A DNA stretch of 64,000 nucleotides from Alphaproteobacteria bacterium (GTDB lineage Bacteria > Myxococcota_A > UBA796 > GCA-2862545). Positions 9,543 to 19,266 of the stretch are shown here, piece after piece. Within the stretch, counting starts at the first letter, position 1, and every line of letters begins with the position of its first letter. The notes beneath the pieces are model-generated. The model ran no database searches. It was not told where the DNA came from and worked only from the letters and a program-made list of their open reading frames with translations. The translations under genes and the position numbers were made by a program. The stretch covers positions 54,485 to 118,484 of the forward strand of contig JACKEP010000019.1 of NCBI GenBank assembly GCA_020632915.1, given 5' to 3'.

Positions 9543-10510
9543 TGCGGTGGTGGACGTTCGCGATCGTGATGGCCGGGTGCGACGCAGGCGAAGCGCCGGC
9601 GACGTCGGCACCGGCGGCGACGGTGGACCACCGTGTGGCCGAGTCCGACCTCGCCACCGTGCACCTGACCGAGGACGCCGAACGTCGGCTCGACGTGCAG
9701 GTCGCCACGGTCGTCGCCGGGTCCCTGCCCGCCGTGCGCGTCGCGCGCGGCGTGGTGGTCGCCCTGGCCGGCGGGCTGGCGCTCGGGGCGCCCGGCTCGG
9801 ACGGTGCACGGCAGGCCCTCGCCGAGGCGGTGGTCGCGGCCGAGGCGTCGCGCGAGATGGCGCAGGCCGAGGAGGAGGCGGCACGCGCCGAGCTCGACCG
9901 GGCCCGGGCACTCGTCGCGCTCGACGCGAGCAGTGCGCGGCGGCTCGACGAGGCGCGGGCGCGGCATGCGCGCGCGCGTGCAGACGCTGCGGCCAGCCGG
10001 GATCGGCTGGCGCTGCTCGTGTCGCTGGGCACGGGCTCCTCGCCCGCCAACCGGGTGCGCGTGCCGCTGCTGGCAGGGGAGGTCGACGATCTCGACGCCG
10101 AGGCGCCCGTGGAGGTGCGTCGCCTGGGCGCGCGGCCGGAGCGTCCGCCCGCGCGCGGCGCGGTGGTGGAGGGGCCGCAGAGCGCGGACCCGAGCACGGG
10201 CATGGTGGACGTGTTCGTGGCGGTACCGGCCGCCGACGTGCGGATCGGCGAGGTGGTCGAGGTCGCGCTGCGACGGCGCGCCACGGACGCGGGGTTGGCG
10301 GTACCGGCCGGTGCGGTGGTCTACGACCCGTGGGGAGGCGCGTGGGTGTACGTCCGCCTCGCACCCCAGACCTACCGCCGCGTGCGCGTCGTGCCCCGCG
10401 GCGTGGTGGACGGCACGGCGGTGCTCGACGTCGGACCGCCGGAGGGCACCCCCGTGGTCGAGGTGGCCGCGGCGGAGCTGCTGGGCATCGAGTTCGGCGC
10501 GGGGAAGTAG
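9542..10510 (+). CDS. Periplasmic adaptor (membrane fusion) lipoprotein of RND efflux
   Basis: A 322-residue adaptor linking the RND pump to the TolC-type channel. The signal [13 protein letters not shown] has a lipobox-like MAGC, so it is probably inner-membrane-anchored by lipid. Residues about 95-160 form a strongly charged alpha-hairpin ([28 protein letters not shown], then [15 protein letters not shown]). Beta-barrel and membrane-proximal segments follow ([44 protein letters not shown]). It is shorter than typical CusB/CzcB proteins (about 380-500 residues), with a very short lipoyl-like segment before the hairpin and no obvious N-terminal Met/His metal-binding extension. ATG at 9542 overlaps the previous stop; its TAG is followed directly by the pump ATG. 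Confidence 0.88.
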   Translation: MRWWTFAIVMAGCDAGEAPATSAPAATVDHRVAESDLATVHLTEDAERRLDVQVATVVAGSLPAVRVARGVVVALAGGLALGAPGSDGARQALAEAVVAAEASREMAQAEEEAARAELDRARALVALDASSARRLDEARARHARARADAAASRDRLALLVSLGTGSSPANRVRVPLLAGEVDDLDAEAPVEVRRLGARPERPPARGAVVEGPQSADPSTGMVDVFVAVPAADVRIGEVVEVALRRRATDAGLAVPAGAVVYDPWGGAWVYVRLAPQTYRRVRVVPRGVVDGTAVLDVGPPEGTPVVEVAAAELLGIEFGAGK

Positions 10511-13500
10511 ATGCGCTGGCTGGTCGAGTCCGCCCTGCACTTCCGGGTGCTCGTGATGGCGCTGGCGCTGGTGCTCGTCGGCGTGGGGCTCCAGGCGACG
10601 ATCCATGCCCCGCAGGACGTGTTCCCGGAGTTCGCGCCGCCGCTGGTGGAGATCCAGACCGAGGCGCCGGGCCTGTCGACCCTCGAGGTCGAGTCGCTCG
10701 TGACCACGCCGCTCGAGCAGGAGCTGCGCGGGCTGCCGTGGGTCACGGACGTGCGGTCGAAGTCCGTGCTCGGGCTGTCGTCGGTCGTGCTGCACTTCGC
10801 GCACGGCACCGACGCGCTCCTGGCGCGACAGCTCGTCGCCGAGCGCATGCAGCTCGCCGCCCGGCGGCTTCCGGCCGTGGCGCTGCCCCCGGTGATGCTG
10901 CCGCCGCTGTCGTCGACCAGCCGGCTGATGAAGATCGGGATGACGTCCGACACGTTGAGCGGCTTCGATCTGACCGACCTCGCCCTCGACACCGTGCGCC
11001 CCCGGCTGATGGCGATCCCGGGCGTGGCCAACGTGGCGGTGTGGGGCGCGCGCACCCGCGAGCTGCAGGTCCAGGTCGATCCCGGTCGTCTGGCCGCGCT
11101 CGGGGTGCCCCTCGCCACCGTGGTGGACGCGACGCGACGGTCCACGTCGCTGGTCACGGGGGGCTTCGTGGACACCCCCAACCAGCGGCTCGCGGTGCAG
11201 CACGATCCGGCGGTGGCGTCGGTGGCCGACCTCGCGCGTCAGCCGGTGGTGACCGGAGCGGGTCCGGCGCTGACGCTCGGCGACGCCGGGACGGTGGTGG
11301 AGGGAGCGCCTCCGCTGATCGGCGACGCGGTCATCGGAACCGGCGACGGGTTGCTGTTGATCGTCGAGAAGCAGCCGTGGGGCAACACGCTGCAGGTCAC
11401 CCGGGCGGTCGACGCCGCGCTCGACGAGCTCGCGCCCGCCCTGCGGGACGTCGACGTCGACCCGACCATCTTCCGACCGGCGACGTTCATCGAGCGCGCG
11501 ATCGACAACCTCGTCCACGCCATGACGGTGGGCATCGTCCTGGTCCTCCTGGTGCTGTTCGTGTTCGAGTCCGACTGGCGGGCGGCGGTGATCAGCGCGA
11601 CGGCGATCCCCGTGTCGTTGCTCGCCGCGGTGCTCGTGCTCACGTGGATGGGCCAGACCTTCAACACCATGGTGCTGGCGGGCCTGATCATCGCGGTGGG
11701 CGAGGTGGTCGACGACGCGATCATCGACGTGGAGAACGTCTCCCGGCGGCTGCGGGGCCCGCGCGACGGGCGGCCGGTGATGCAGGTCATCCTCGGGGCC
11801 TCGCTGGAGGTGCGCAGTGCGGTGGTGTACGCCAGCCTGATCGTGGTGCTGGTGTTCCTGCCCGTGCTCGGCCTGGGTGGGGTGTCCGGAGCCTTCTTCC
11901 GGCCCCTCGCCATCGCCTACGTCGCCGCGATCTCGGCGTCGTTGCTCGTGGCGCTCACGTTGACGCCCGCGATGTGCTCGTGGCTGCTGCCGGGTCGCAC
12001 CGGGGTGGATCGCGAGCCGCTGCTGCCCCGCGTGCTGCGACGCGGCTACCGCGCGGTCCTCCCGCGCTGGATGATGCGGCCCGGCGTGGCGGTGGCGGTG
12101 CTCGTGGTCACGTCGCTGGCCGGCGCGGGGCTCGCCACCCGGCTGGGGCAGTCGTTCCTCCCTTCGTTCAAGGAGACCGACTTCCTGATGCACTGGGTCG
12201 AGAAGCCGGGGACCTCGCTCGACGCGATGAAGCGCATCACCGTCCGCGCGGCCGAGGAGCTGTTGACGGTGCCCGGCGTGCGCAACTTCGGCGCCCACAT
12301 CGGTCGCGCGGAGGCCGCTGACGAGGTCGTCGGCCCCAACTTCACAGAGCTGTGGATCAGCATCGACGAAGACGTCGACCACGACGCCACGGTCGCGCGG
12401 ATCCAGGAGGTCGTCGACGGCTACCCGGGCCTGACGCGCGACGTGCTGACCTACTTGAGGGAGCGCATCAAGGAGGTGGTCAGCGGGGGCGGCGCCACGC
12501 TCGTGGTGCGCGTGATGGGCTCCGACCTGGAGGCGCTGCAGGAGGGCGCGCGGGTCGTGGAGGCCGAGCTGGGCCAGCTCGACGGCGTGGTGCACCCGCG
12601 CGTCGACGTGCAGGCGATGGTCCCGCAGCTGCACGTGCGGGTCCGCCCAGAGGCGCAGCGGATCTACGGTGTGACGGCCGCCGACGTGCGGGAGGCGACC
12701 ACGACCCTGCTGCGCGGCACGGTCGCGGGGGCCATCCAGCGGGGGCAGCGCGACGTGCCGGTCGTGGTGCGCGGGCGGGACGCGCTCGTCACCAGCCCTG
12801 CCGCCCTGCGCGATCTGCTGATCGACACGCCGTCGGGTGGGGTCGTCCCGGTGTCCACGGTGGCGGAGGTCTGGATCGAGGCGGCCCCGAACGTGGTCAA
12901 GCACGAGGGGGGCTTCCGTCACGTCGACGTCCTCGCGGACGTCGGCAACGGGGATGTGGTGGCCGTGGGCCGCGACGTCGAGGCGCACGTCGCCGGCATG
13001 GAGCTGCCGCGGGGCGTCCACGTCGAGGTCGCGGGGGAACACGTCGCCCAGCGGTCCGCCGCCCGCGAGCTCGCCGTGTACAGCGGCGTGTCGCTGGTGG
13101 CGATCTTCCTGTTGCTCCACGCCGACCTGCGCAGCGTGCGCCTCGCTGCGCTCGTCTACGCCAGCCTGCCGTTCGCGCTGGTGGGCGGCGTGGTGGCGGT
13201 GCTCGCCAGCGGCGGTGTGCTGTCGCTCGGGGGTGTCGTGGGGTTCGTCACGGTGTTCGGCATCGCGGCGCGCAACGCGATCCTGCTGGTGAGCCACTAC
13301 CGGCACCTGCGGCTGGAGGGCGTACCGCATGGCGTCGACCTCGTGGTCACCGGCGCCGTCGAGCGGCTGGCCCCGATCCTGATGACGGCCGCGTGCGCAG
13401 GGCTCGCGCTGCTGCCCATCGCGTGGGCCGGACCCGTCGCCGGCTACGAGGTGGAGCACCCGATGGCGGTCGTGATCCTGGGCGGTCTGCTGTCGTCGAC

Positions 13501-13573
13501 CGTGCTCAACCTCGTGCTGCTGCCGTCGCTGTACCTGGCGTGGGGCGACGTGGACGTCGACGCTTCGGCGTGA
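10511..13573 (+). CDS. RND efflux pump of the heavy-metal (CusA/CzcA-like) branch
   Basis: A 1,020-residue inner membrane proton-driven pump. It has the duplicated RND plan: TM1 (about 10-30), a large periplasmic porter region, TM2-6 (about 335-500), TM7, a second porter region, and TM8-12 (about 860-1010). Family landmarks are [19 protein letters not shown] near the N-terminus and, in TM4, [19 protein letters not shown], where the acidic residues fit the proton relay and the ENxxRRL ending is typical of HME-RND pumps. The match to CusA/CzcA relatives suggests export of metal ions, but substrate-binding residues cannot be assigned from sequence reading. It is last in the operon and abuts the adaptor stop with GGGGAAG just upstream. 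A convergent DUF218 gene follows after 10 bp. Confidence 0.93.
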   Translation: MRWLVESALHFRVLVMALALVLVGVGLQATIHAPQDVFPEFAPPLVEIQTEAPGLSTLEVESLVTTPLEQELRGLPWVTDVRSKSVLGLSSVVLHFAHGTDALLARQLVAERMQLAARRLPAVALPPVMLPPLSSTSRLMKIGMTSDTLSGFDLTDLALDTVRPRLMAIPGVANVAVWGARTRELQVQVDPGRLAALGVPLATVVDATRRSTSLVTGGFVDTPNQRLAVQHDPAVASVADLARQPVVTGAGPALTLGDAGTVVEGAPPLIGDAVIGTGDGLLLIVEKQPWGNTLQVTRAVDAALDELAPALRDVDVDPTIFRPATFIERAIDNLVHAMTVGIVLVLLVLFVFESDWRAAVISATAIPVSLLAAVLVLTWMGQTFNTMVLAGLIIAVGEVVDDAIIDVENVSRRLRGPRDGRPVMQVILGASLEVRSAVVYASLIVVLVFLPVLGLGGVSGAFFRPLAIAYVAAISASLLVALTLTPAMCSWLLPGRTGVDREPLLPRVLRRGYRAVLPRWMMRPGVAVAVLVVTSLAGAGLATRLGQSFLPSFKETDFLMHWVEKPGTSLDAMKRITVRAAEELLTVPGVRNFGAHIGRAEAADEVVGPNFTELWISIDEDVDHDATVARIQEVVDGYPGLTRDVLTYLRERIKEVVSGGGATLVVRVMGSDLEALQEGARVVEAELGQLDGVVHPRVDVQAMVPQLHVRVRPEAQRIYGVTAADVREATTTLLRGTVAGAIQRGQRDVPVVVRGRDALVTSPAALRDLLIDTPSGGVVPVSTVAEVWIEAAPNVVKHEGGFRHVDVLADVGNGDVVAVGRDVEAHVAGMELPRGVHVEVAGEHVAQRSAARELAVYSGVSLVAIFLLLHADLRSVRLAALVYASLPFALVGGVVAVLASGGVLSLGGVVGFVTVFGIAARNAILLVSHYRHLRLEGVPHGVDLVVTGAVERLAPILMTAACAGLALLPIAWAGPVAGYEVEHPMAVVILGGLLSSTVLNLVLLPSLYLAWGDVDVDASA

Positions 13574-13583
13574 CGCGCCGCCC

Positions 13584-14879
13584 TCACGGATCCAGCGCGT
13601 CCCCCGGGTCCACGAACAGGCTCTGGTGGCTCACCCGCACGCACCCGTCGTTCGGCGTCAGCGACACCACGCTCCGCCACGGCACGTACCCGAGCTCCCG
13701 CCGGCACCGCGGCTCCAGCAGCTCGGCGATGTACGCGCTCTGGATCTCGTCGCTCGTCACCAGCGCGGCCATCCCGGCGGGCATGCCCAGGTGCAGCATC
13801 GTGCGGGCGAGGTTGCGCAGGTTGGTGGTGGTGTGGCGGGCGTAGGGGTCGACGAGGATGGCGTCCTCGGGCACGCCGTGCGTCTCCATCAGGTAGCGCT
13901 TCATCTCGATCGCCTCTGAGTACGGCGTCGCGTCGGGGTGGACGTGACCTCCGGACGTCAGCAGGAAGGGCGCGAGGCCGGCCTCCCAGCGGGCGACGGC
14001 GAGGTCGCAGCGGGCAGCGCCGGCCGGGTTGAGGGCGGTCTGGTCGTCGGTCGGGCCCTGGCCGGGGACGAGGATGACGGCGAAGCGGTAGGCCGACCAG
14101 TCCATCTCGGCGATCCGCGCGACGGCGGCTGCGTTCTCGCCAGCGGCGAGGGGCTCGTAGCGGGCGGCCTCGTCGCGGCCGAGGGCGTGCATCGCGCCGA
14201 TCGTCACCGCGGCGAGGGGCGCCCACACCGCCGTGTCGGCGCCGGCAGCGGCCGCCGCGTCGTCGACGAGACCGTCGAGCGTGGGCGCGTCCACGGCACC
14301 GGCGAAGCGGTCGAACGCGCCCACCAGGCCCGCCCACGTCAGCTGCCACGACTCGTTGACCAGCGTGCCCGGTGCGTCCTCCGACCACCGGAAGAACAGG
14401 CCCGTCTCCTTCATCAGCGGCACGAGCACGCCGCGCGAGCTGCCGAGCAGCGACGCCAGGTGCGTGCCCACGTCGAAGCCGTCCTGCTCGCCGAGCACCA
14501 GCTGGGCGCGCACGCACGCGAAGTCCCCGTCGCAGTCCGCCGCCACCGCCAGCGCCGCTTGCATCGCCGCAGACTGATCGCCGAGCGGCGTGTCACCGGC
14601 GACTGCGGCGGTCACCTCGGGCAGGCCGTCGAGCATCGACAGGAGCGGGAACAGCCGGTCGGCGAGCAGGTCGCCCGACGACGGGAACGTCGCGCTCGCG
14701 TCGAAGCCGAGCGCGTCCTCCGCGCCGTCCACGGCGCACGCCGACGGGTCGAGCTCGGGGAACGGGCGGTCGACGGCGGTGTCGGTGTCGACGGTGTCGG
14801 TGTCGACGGCCGTGTCGTCGGTGGACGTGCCGCTGCACGCCACCAGCGCCGCGATCGACAGGGTTCGGACTGCGCGCAC
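13584..14879 (-). CDS. DUF218 (SanA/YdcF-like) domain lipoprotein
   Basis: A 431-residue protein starting with GTG at 14879 (GGGGGA 6 bases upstream). The N-terminus has a lipobox LVAC at residues 12-15, followed by an Asp/Thr linker (TAVDTDTVDTDTAVD), a tether style seen in surface lipoproteins of Myxococcota. The C-terminal 180 residues match DUF218: VILVPGQG opening strand, FLLTSGGHV, a conserved EAIEMKRYL helix, DPYARHTTTNLRN and ALVTSDEIQSAYI. DUF218 proteins such as SanA, ElyC and YdcF are envelope proteins of poorly defined biochemistry, some linked to peptidoglycan or undecaprenyl-phosphate metabolism. About 230 residues between tether and domain are helical and not recognised. It is convergent with the RND pump gene. 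Confidence 0.87.
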   Translation of the reverse strand: MRAVRTLSIAALVACSGTSTDDTAVDTDTVDTDTAVDRPFPELDPSACAVDGAEDALGFDASATFPSSGDLLADRLFPLLSMLDGLPEVTAAVAGDTPLGDQSAAMQAALAVAADCDGDFACVRAQLVLGEQDGFDVGTHLASLLGSSRGVLVPLMKETGLFFRWSEDAPGTLVNESWQLTWAGLVGAFDRFAGAVDAPTLDGLVDDAAAAAGADTAVWAPLAAVTIGAMHALGRDEAARYEPLAAGENAAAVARIAEMDWSAYRFAVILVPGQGPTDDQTALNPAGAARCDLAVARWEAGLAPFLLTSGGHVHPDATPYSEAIEMKRYLMETHGVPEDAILVDPYARHTTTNLRNLARTMLHLGMPAGMAALVTSDEIQSAYIAELLEPRCRRELGYVPWRSVVSLTPNDGCVRVSHQSLFVDPGDALDP

Positions 14880-14970
14880 GGGATCCCCCAGCGCCCGCAG
14901 GATCGCGGGCGCGGCCGGGTAGCGTCAACCGACGTTCTCGCCGCGGCCTGGACCCGTCGCTGGGCCCCCC

Positions 14971-15122
14971 GCTCCCGCTCCCGCTCCCGCTCCCGATCCC
15001 GATCCCGATCAACGTGCCGCCATCGGTTCGAGGGACCCGGATCTGCACCGCTCCGCGTCGCCAGCCCTCCTCTCGCCCGCCAGCGCGTGCCGGCCTTCGG
15101 GAACGGGAACGGGAGCGGGTTC
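14971..15122. repeat. Oppositely oriented hexamer arrays
   Basis: Positions 14971-14994 hold four tandem GCTCCC units followed by two GATCCC units and a partial one (to 15010). About 90 bp further, 15099-15122 holds GGGAAC, GGGAAC, GGGAGC, GGGTTC, the same hexamer family on the other strand. The arrays could pair to form a long stem. They occupy most of the 363-bp gap between the DUF218 gene and the amidohydrolase gene, which otherwise shows no gene. Confidence 0.7.
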
Positions 15123-15160
15123 CGGTCTCCTTCCGTCCTTCGGGCTGAAGGAGACCGGAA
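15120..15160. repeat. Perfect 14-bp inverted repeat (hairpin)
   Basis: TTCCGGTCTCCTTC (15120-15133) and GAAGGAGACCGGAA (15147-15160) are perfectly complementary around a 13-base loop. No T-run follows on either strand. It ends 82 bp before the amidohydrolase start, so it may act in the 5' leader, or it may be a REP-like dispersed element together with the adjoining hexamer arrays. Confidence 0.65.
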
Positions 15161-15242
15161 GGCCTGACGCGCTCCTGGCCCGCGTACCCGGACATGCCCC
15201 GGCCGAGCGGATACCAGGGCGGCTGCATTCGACGGAGAGACC

Positions 15243-17159
15243 ATGTCCACCACCTGGGACCTGCTGTTCAAGGGGGCCCGCGTCTACGACGGCGCGGGCG
15301 GTGCGTCGGTCGTGGAAGACGTCGCGATCGCCGGCGGTCGGGTCGCCGCGCGGGGGGCCGACCTGCCCGAGGATCGGGCGGCCCGGGTGCTCGACGCGCG
15401 GGGCCTGTGGCTGATGCCGGGCCTGGTCGACGTCCACACCCACTACGACCTCGAGGTCGAGCTCGCGCCGGCGCTGTCGGAGTCGCTGCGCCACGGCACC
15501 ACCACGGTGGTGATGTCGAACTGCTCGCTCGGGCTCGCGTTCGGCAACCAGCGCCACACCGGCTCCGACCCGATCGTCGACTGCTTCGCGCGCGTCGAGA
15601 ACATCCCCAAGCCCGTGCTCGCGGCCGCCGGCGACGTCGCCACGTGGACGCGGTCGTCGGAGTACCTGGAGCACCTCGGCGGCCTCGCGCTGGGCCCCAA
15701 CGTCGTCACCATGATCCCCCACTCCATGCTGCGCATCGAGGTGATGGGGCTGGAGGCCGCGATCACGCGCGACCCCACGCCGAGCGAGCTGGAGCGCATG
15801 TGCGACCTGCTCGAGCAGGGCATGCGCGAGGGCTACGCCGGCTTCTCCACCGACGCGCTGCCGTTCCACTACCTGGCCAACGATCCCAACCGGAAGATCA
15901 AGATCCCCACGCAGCACGCCGGCTACGCCGAGCTCAAGGCGCTCACCGCCGTCGTCCGCCGCCACGATCGCGTCTGGCAGACCACGCCGCCCAAGGACAA
16001 CCCGCTCGCCAGCTTCCGCAACTTCCTGCTGTCGAGCGGCCGCCTGCACGGCCGCCCCCTCAAGGTCACCGCCGTCGCCGCGCTCGACGTCGTCCCCAAC
16101 CGGATGCTCTTCCGCCTGGGCCGGCTGGTCGCCACGATCATCAACTCGTCGTTCTTCCGCGGGCGGTTCCACCTCCAGGCGCTCGCCGCCCGGTTCAAGG
16201 TGTGGAGCGACGGCCCGATCACGCCGCTCGCCGAGGAGGTCCCGGTCCTGCGCGAGCTCAACGAGTTCGACCTCGAGCAGCGCGCCGAGCGCACCGCGCT
16301 GGTGGCCGACGCGGGCTGGCAGCGGCGGTTCCGCGCCTGGTGGACGGAGGGCCGCACCCCCTTCACGATCGCCTGGCTGCGTCGCCTGATCCGCTACGAA
16401 GACACCCAGTTCACGCGCCAGCTCGCCGACATGGTCTTCGACCAGGCGCCCGTGCCCCAGTGGACCGACGAGACGTTCGAGGAGGTCTACAGCCGCCTGC
16501 TCGCCTTCCAGGGCGGCGACGCGGGTGTGGCCCGGTCCGACGTCGAGCGCGACGTGCTCGCCGCCTTCCCCGCCGGCGCCGACGAGGCGGGCTTCCTCAT
16601 CCACCTGCTGCAGACCTTCGACACCGACCTCACGTGGTGGTGCGTCTCCGCCAACGAGGACGAGGCCACGGTCAAGCGCATCCTGATGGACGAGCGCTTC
16701 CTGCCGGGCTTCTCCGACGCCGGCGCCCACATCACCAACATGGCGTTCTACGACGCCAACCTGCGCGCCCTGCGCCACGCCCAGGCCGACGGCGACGCCG
16801 CGGTCGGGCGCATGGTCCACCGGCTCACCGCCCAGCCGTGCGACCTGTTCGGCGTCGACGCCGGCTCGCTCGCCGAAGGGGCGACCGCCGACGTTGTCGT
16901 CGTCGACCCCACCGCCCTGCGCGCCTACGAGAGCGAGGCCCACGTCCAGCGCGTCCACCGCGAGGTCTTCGACCACGCGCAGCTCGTCAACCGCTCCGAC
17001 GGCGTCGTCCGGTGGGTGGTCGTCGGGGGCCGGATGGCGTGGGACGAGCAGGGGGCCACTGCTGCCCTCGGTCGCGATCGCCTCGGTCGCTGCCTCACGG
17101 CGGGTGGCGCTGGCGGCGCCGTGGCCAGCGGCGTGCCCGACCTCGCCGTCGCCAAGTAG
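15243..17159 (+). CDS. Amidohydrolase, N-acyl-D-amino-acid deacylase-like
   Basis: A 638-residue metal-dependent hydrolase with ATG at 15243 preceded by GGAG. The N-terminal beta-sandwich (GARVYDGAGG...GRVAARG...VLDARGLWLMPGLVDVHTHYD) carries the HxH metal motif (HTH). Further landmarks are LRHGTTTVVMSNCSLG, EQGMREGYAGFSTDAL and FSDAGAHITNMAFYD, where the Asp would be the catalytic/metal Asp of the amidohydrolase barrel. The NCSLG Cys is where D-aminoacylases have a metal-ligand Cys. The C-terminus returns to the sandwich (LAEGATADVVVVDP). The family hydrolyses N-acyl-D-amino acids or related amides, probably in the cytoplasm since no signal peptide is seen. It is longer than classical D-aminoacylases (about 480-530); the exact substrate is open. 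Confidence 0.88.
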   Translation: MSTTWDLLFKGARVYDGAGGASVVEDVAIAGGRVAARGADLPEDRAARVLDARGLWLMPGLVDVHTHYDLEVELAPALSESLRHGTTTVVMSNCSLGLAFGNQRHTGSDPIVDCFARVENIPKPVLAAAGDVATWTRSSEYLEHLGGLALGPNVVTMIPHSMLRIEVMGLEAAITRDPTPSELERMCDLLEQGMREGYAGFSTDALPFHYLANDPNRKIKIPTQHAGYAELKALTAVVRRHDRVWQTTPPKDNPLASFRNFLLSSGRLHGRPLKVTAVAALDVVPNRMLFRLGRLVATIINSSFFRGRFHLQALAARFKVWSDGPITPLAEEVPVLRELNEFDLEQRAERTALVADAGWQRRFRAWWTEGRTPFTIAWLRRLIRYEDTQFTRQLADMVFDQAPVPQWTDETFEEVYSRLLAFQGGDAGVARSDVERDVLAAFPAGADEAGFLIHLLQTFDTDLTWWCVSANEDEATVKRILMDERFLPGFSDAGAHITNMAFYDANLRALRHAQADGDAAVGRMVHRLTAQPCDLFGVDAGSLAEGATADVVVVDPTALRAYESEAHVQRVHREVFDHAQLVNRSDGVVRWVVVGGRMAWDEQGATAALGRDRLGRCLTAGGAGGAVASGVPDLAVAK

Positions 17160-17168
17160 GCGCCGGCC

Positions 17169-18314
17169 TCAGTTCACCGGCACCTGCACGTCCTCGGGAC
17201 CCTGCGGCGCGTAGCCGTCGGCCAGCTGGTGCATCGCGGCGTCGAGACCGGCGGCCAGCAGCGCCTCGGCGTCTGCGGCCCCGCAGGGCACGGCGGCGGC
17301 GGTGTCGGCGGCCTGCTCTACCTCGATCACCACGGGGCCTGCGCGGCCGCACGTCGTGGTGACGGCGTGGCCGTCGACCTGACGGGTGGTGGCGAAGGCG
17401 GCGTCGCCGATGCCGTCGACGGCGAGGGGTGCGGCGTCACCGAGGAGGCCGACGTTCAGGTCGTACAGGGTGGCCGCCGCCGCCTCGGCGCTGCCGAGCC
17501 GCGTGACGCGCACGGTCACGGTGGCGTCGCCGATCGCCTGGCTCCAGCTCGTGCCGGCGGGCAGGGCCTCGTCGGCCTTCGGCAGATCGGCGTGACAGGC
17601 GGTGGCGACCGCGTCGGGGCCGAGCACCGCGGTGGCGTCCAGCGGCGGCGGCTGGTCGTCGGGCACGGCGCTGGCGCCGTCGGGAGGATCGACGATGGCG
17701 TCGAGCAGGTGGGCCGTGAGCGCCTCGACGCCCTGGGCGTCGCACGCGCCGTCGACGCGGCCGTTGTCGTGGTCCTTGGCGAGCACCATCCCCGTGACCC
17801 GGCCCACGGTGAACAAGGCCCCGGTGGCGGTCCAGGTCGTGTGGCGGCGTCCCGCCCGGTCGTCCACGTCGGTCTCCAGGCCCTGCAGGGCGATGCGGAC
17901 GCCGCCGTCGCCGAGGTCCGGTGCGTCGTCCACCGCCGTCAGGCCGGGGGCGCGACCGGCGCGGGGCGAGCCGCCGCCGAGCTCGGCGAGGCGGGTCTGA
18001 AGGTGGCCGCGCGCCGTCGCCGCGTCGCCGTGGACGGTCAGCTCCACGCGCACCCCGTCGGCATCCGCGGCGGGCTCGCCCACCGGCATCCACCGGGCGC
18101 AGGCCACGCCTGCCTCGTGCCACTCGGCCACGTCGGGATCGATCCACACCGGCGTCACGCCGCAGGCGTCGACCACGGCGGCGGCCGGCAGGATCGCCTC
18201 GCAGGCGCGCAGCGCGCTGGCGTCGGCATCGGGCGCCGCGCCGTCGCACGCGGACACCCCCACCCCGGCGGCGAGGACCGCCAGGGTCGCGAGCGTGGAT
18301 ACCGTGGATCGCAT
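17169..18314 (-). CDS. Lipoprotein of unknown function with two similar halves
   Basis: 381 residues. ATG at 18314 follows GGAGG with a 5-base gap, and starts a clear lipoprotein signal (STLATLAVLAAGVGVSAC). After the Cys the protein has two comparable halves, each beginning with a Cys-containing ACEAILP/ATACHADLP-like segment, followed by TVHGDAATARGHLQTRL or TVRVTRLGSAEAAAATLYDL, a conserved GIGDAAF-like stretch and a DxDGHA...TCGR or DGACDAQG segment. The pattern recalls DUF3558-like lipoproteins, but I cannot assign it firmly. Function unknown. It is divergent from the 18613 gene across an AT-rich 298-bp region and convergent with the amidohydrolase, 9 bp away. Confidence 0.8.
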   Translation of the reverse strand: MRSTVSTLATLAVLAAGVGVSACDGAAPDADASALRACEAILPAAAVVDACGVTPVWIDPDVAEWHEAGVACARWMPVGEPAADADGVRVELTVHGDAATARGHLQTRLAELGGGSPRAGRAPGLTAVDDAPDLGDGGVRIALQGLETDVDDRAGRRHTTWTATGALFTVGRVTGMVLAKDHDNGRVDGACDAQGVEALTAHLLDAIVDPPDGASAVPDDQPPPLDATAVLGPDAVATACHADLPKADEALPAGTSWSQAIGDATVTVRVTRLGSAEAAAATLYDLNVGLLGDAAPLAVDGIGDAAFATTRQVDGHAVTTTCGRAGPVVIEVEQAADTAAAVPCGAADAEALLAAGLDAAMHQLADGYAPQGPEDVQVPVN

Positions 18315-18429
18315 GGGGGCCTCCGACACGAGGGTGCAACCCCAGACAAGTCGGTTCGCGGCGGCGGGACTTGGGTCGGAACCGGACGTTCCTGGCGATT
18401 CCCTGACGGGGGCCCACCGGGCAACGATC

Positions 18430-18500
18430 GAGGGCGAAAAAGGATTTCTCGAATACTGCCCAAGTTTTTTCGACCGTGAAAACGGGCGAGTATCGACGAT
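18430..18500. promoter_or_regulatory. AT-rich divergent promoter region
   Basis: In the 298 bp between the divergent genes starting at 18314 (minus) and 18613 (plus), the segment 18430-18500 is markedly AT-richer than its surroundings, with A-runs and a T-run (AAAAAGG near 18438, GTTTTTTC near 18465, GTGAAAACG near 18476). This is where promoters for both genes would be expected. I do not see convincing -35/-10 pairs. Confidence 0.35.
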
Positions 18501-18612
18501 GGAACGTGGTTGAGGCCGAGTACGAAACCGTACCGCTGCGGTTACAGCCCGGTTTCCCATGGTGTGCGCTGTCGAAAGTTCGACGTAAGGATGTGCGTGT
18601 AGGGGGTGGCCG

Positions 18613-19125
18613 ATGGCACACGACGACACCGAGCTGGACCGCGGGTACGAAGACGAGGCTCCGGCCGGGTTCTTCCACAGCATCCAGATCCGCATCCAGG
18701 AGGTCCTGGGCGACGACGACGTCGACCGCGACCGTCTGATGCAGGGCAGCATCTCCGTGGCGATCGCCTCGGGCGTGGTGGCCGTGGTCGTGATGCTGCT
18801 GCTGGTGGTCCTCGCCCCCTCGGGCGGCGACGAGGCCGACCAGCGGCACGCCTACGGCGACTCCGAGCAGTTGCGTGATGTGCGCGCCGAGCATCACGAG
18901 GTCTACGTCGACGCCGACCCCTACGCGGGCGGCAGCGGCGGAGGCGGGGGAGGTGGCGTCCGCGGGGGTGCGGGCGGCGGTGACCTCTCCTACGGCGGGG
19001 CAGCGTGCGTGGTCCAGGCCGACGGGGCGCCGATGCGCCTCATCGACGCGGTGCGTCGGACGTCCGGCTTCGGGCTGGTGACCGGCTGGCACGGCCAGCC
19101 TGGGGTCGAGCCCTGCTCCAAGTGA
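18613..19125 (+). CDS. Single-pass membrane protein with glycine-rich periplasmic tail
   Basis: 170 residues, ATG at 18613 after a G-rich ribosome binding site (AGGGGGTGG). An acidic cytoplasmic N-terminus (residues 1-45; includes FFHSIQIRIQEVLG) leads into one hydrophobic helix at about 48-70 (VAIASGVVAVVVMLLLVVLA). A polar region, a glycine run (GGSGGGGGGGVRGG) and a short C-terminal domain with two Cys (AACVVQADGAPM and VEPCSK) follow. The two Cys could form a disulfide if that part is periplasmic. I do not recognise a family. It is transcribed alone, with an intrinsic terminator shortly after its stop. Confidence 0.75.
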   Translation: MAHDDTELDRGYEDEAPAGFFHSIQIRIQEVLGDDDVDRDRLMQGSISVAIASGVVAVVVMLLLVVLAPSGGDEADQRHAYGDSEQLRDVRAEHHEVYVDADPYAGGSGGGGGGGVRGGAGGGDLSYGGAACVVQADGAPMRLIDAVRRTSGFGLVTGWHGQPGVEPCSK

Positions 19126-19152
19126 GTGCCTGAGTTCTCGTTGACGGTTGGC

Positions 19153-19209
19153 GGGGGCGTGCGTCGAACAGGGTTCGGAGAGGGGCCCCAGGACGCACGC
19201 CCCCCTTTT
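19153..19209 (+). terminator. Rho-independent terminator
   Basis: GGGGGCGTGCGTC (19153-19165) pairs perfectly with GACGCACGCCCCC (19192-19204), and TTTT follows at 19206-19209. It starts 27 bp after the stop of the 18613 gene, on the same strand, so it should end that transcript. Confidence 0.7.
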
Positions 19210-19266
19210 CGTCCGAGGACGAGGCGGGGGTGACGATCCCGCCAGCGACGACGTCGTCGGGCTCAA

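Noticed and set aside
14971..15122. Hexamer arrays considered as a CRISPR array
   Set aside because: Units are only six bases with no spacers, and no cas gene is in the window.
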